A stretch of 64,000 bases of DNA. Origin: Salipaludibacillus sp. LMS25. Its GTDB lineage: Bacteria > Bacillota > Bacilli > Bacillales > Salisediminibacteriaceae. Position numbers and translations under genes: made by a program. Shown here piece by piece: positions 63,081 to 64,000 of this stretch. The notes beneath the pieces are model-generated. The model was not told the DNA's origin. It made no database searches and saw only the letters and a program-made list of their open reading frames with translations. The stretch covers positions 3,566,001 through 3,630,000 of the forward strand of contig NZ_CP093299.1 in assembly GCF_024362805.1 (NCBI RefSeq), given 5' to 3'. Every line of letters starts with the position of its first letter. Within the stretch, counting starts at the first letter, position 1.

Positions 63081-64000
63081 GGTGACCAGCCCGTACAAGG
63101 AAGTGTCGTGCTGTTGGATAATGAGACAGGAGGCGTAATAGCCGTGCAGGGAGGGAGAGGTTATGAGTGAAAAGGGTTTCACGTGCTGAAGCTCGGCGCT
63201 CCCCAGGCTCTCTTCTTAAGCCAATAGCTGTCTATGCCCCAGCTATGGAGGAAGGGCTCTTTCACCCTTATTCGTTATTAACAAATGAAAAAATGACGTT
63301 TGATGATTATACACCGAGAAACTATAACAATGAGTATACAGCTGAAATGACGATGTATGATGCCATTAAAGACTCTGCAAATGTACCCGCGGTTTGGACA
63401 CTTGATCAATTTAGCGTACAAACGGCTAAAAACTATATGGCTAGACAAGCGATGGCGATAGAAGGTGACGGTCTTAGTATTGCTTTAGGCGGGTTGCAGG
63501 ACGGATTAACACCATTAGAAGTTGCTGGGGCTTATCGAACTTTAGCAAATGAAGGCATCTATTTCAGAGCCTTACTTTATTGAAAGGATAACAGATCGTC
63601 ATGGTCATGATGTCCTAAGGCATGAGGTTGAGGACGTTCAGGTTTATTCACCGCAAACGGCCTGAAATATGACAAAAATGCTCCTAGCAGTGACAGAAGA
63701 GGGAACAGGCAGTGCAGGAGACTATCAAGGAGATCTAGCTGGTAAAACAGGCGCGACCTCTTTCGAACAAGTGAGCGGTGCAGAGAGAGATTTATGGTTT
63801 GCTGGTTATACGCCAGATATATCAGGGGTGATATGGATGGGATATGATCAGCCTGATGACTCTCATTATCTCAATTCGTCCAGTGCTGTTCCAACTAAAG
63901 CGTTTAAAACGATTATGAGTGAGATTGCGAAGGATAGGTCTACCACTCAATTAACATGTTCCTTACCGGAAGATGTGGATGACTTAGCTGATCATATTCG

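Larger units (their letters stand above)
62225..64000 (+). pseudogene. pbpF: pbpF-like penicillin-binding protein, destroyed by repeat A8, an IS3 element, a deletion and point lesions
   Basis: A class A PBP remnant. The gene starts normally after GGAAGGAT: MIRRMLLGMLFLIAILLIGS, LSYVGIIIFGNYTIDETNLI, then EATTI, a membrane anchor. At 62358 repeat A8 begins, followed by IS3 DNA to ~63080. PBP text resumes far downstream as PVQGSVVLLDNETGGVIAVQ, so the whole glycosyltransferase domain is lost. The transpeptidase keeps SLLK (SPGSLLKPIAVYAPAME), SANVPAVW and AGKTGAT, but frames shift near 63165 and 63580, and TGA replaces an expected Trp near 63663. In B. subtilis pbpF lies a few genes after yhaA, supporting the identity. 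It continues past the window edge. Confidence 0.85.

Overview
The window is a low-GC chromosomal segment from a spore-forming member of the Bacillaceae. The spore genes show this: splAB, an alpha/beta-type SASP and three YjcZ-type mini-proteins. So do hpr/scoC, prsA, ecsABC, cssRS, yhaM-N-O and yheAB, several of which keep their Bacillus subtilis neighbours. No rRNA, tRNA, CRISPR array, prophage or plasmid module was seen.

Layout. 0-5 kb: a partial secreted peptidoglycan-binding protein, a broken acetyltransferase, a second-type map, a Gly/Pro-rich small protein, an RsbR-like STAS protein and a LysM-CAP protein. 5-9 kb: splB/splA and a phasin-like/UbiB-kinase pair. 9-16 kb: psuK-psuG for pseudouridine breakdown, a lone trehalose PTS permease with two palindromic operators, and a YtrA-type GntR/ABC exporter operon. 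16-21 kb: a bd-type quinol oxidase (two subunits plus a CydS-like peptide), an orphan LuxR protein with a degenerate receiver, and a CcdA-like membrane protein. 21-26 kb: the NAD de novo locus, niaR-nadS divergent from nadB-nadC-nadA. 26-35 kb: an SASP, msmX with a PucR-type regulator, yheB, yheA, a HAD phosphatase, a thioesterase and a zinc-ribbon membrane protein. 35-46 kb: yhaQP, a second Pro-rich protein, yhaO-yhaN, cssR-cssS and yhaM. 46-58 kb: prsA, YjcZ peptides, ypmS-like, yhaJ-like, hpr, serC, hit and ecsABC. 58-64 kb: a sortase with its LPVTG substrate, yhaA, ccdA and a wrecked pbpF.

The most unusual content is two related families of short palindromic repeats, called A and B here. 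There are at least eight A and ten B copies or fragments. Almost all begin TTTATC and end TTTAT, and both share a right end with a hairpin followed by GATTGAAGCTTAGCTTTAT. Full-length A copies are 159 bp. Two A copies are exactly 55 bp and differ from the long form by a 104-bp deletion between short direct repeats. A and B elements abut and share one TTTAT at two places. One A copy interrupts an IS4-like transposase gene and another interrupts pbpF, where an IS3-family element has then inserted into the repeat. Together this looks like a mobile, non-autonomous, TTTAT-targeting element that has moved in this lineage.

Many genes here act at the cell surface or in secretion: PrsA folding, CssRS secretion stress, Ecs transport, Hpr control of exoproteases, sortase anchoring and CcdA thiol redox. 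Functions are inferred from motifs and remembered family members; no database search was run.
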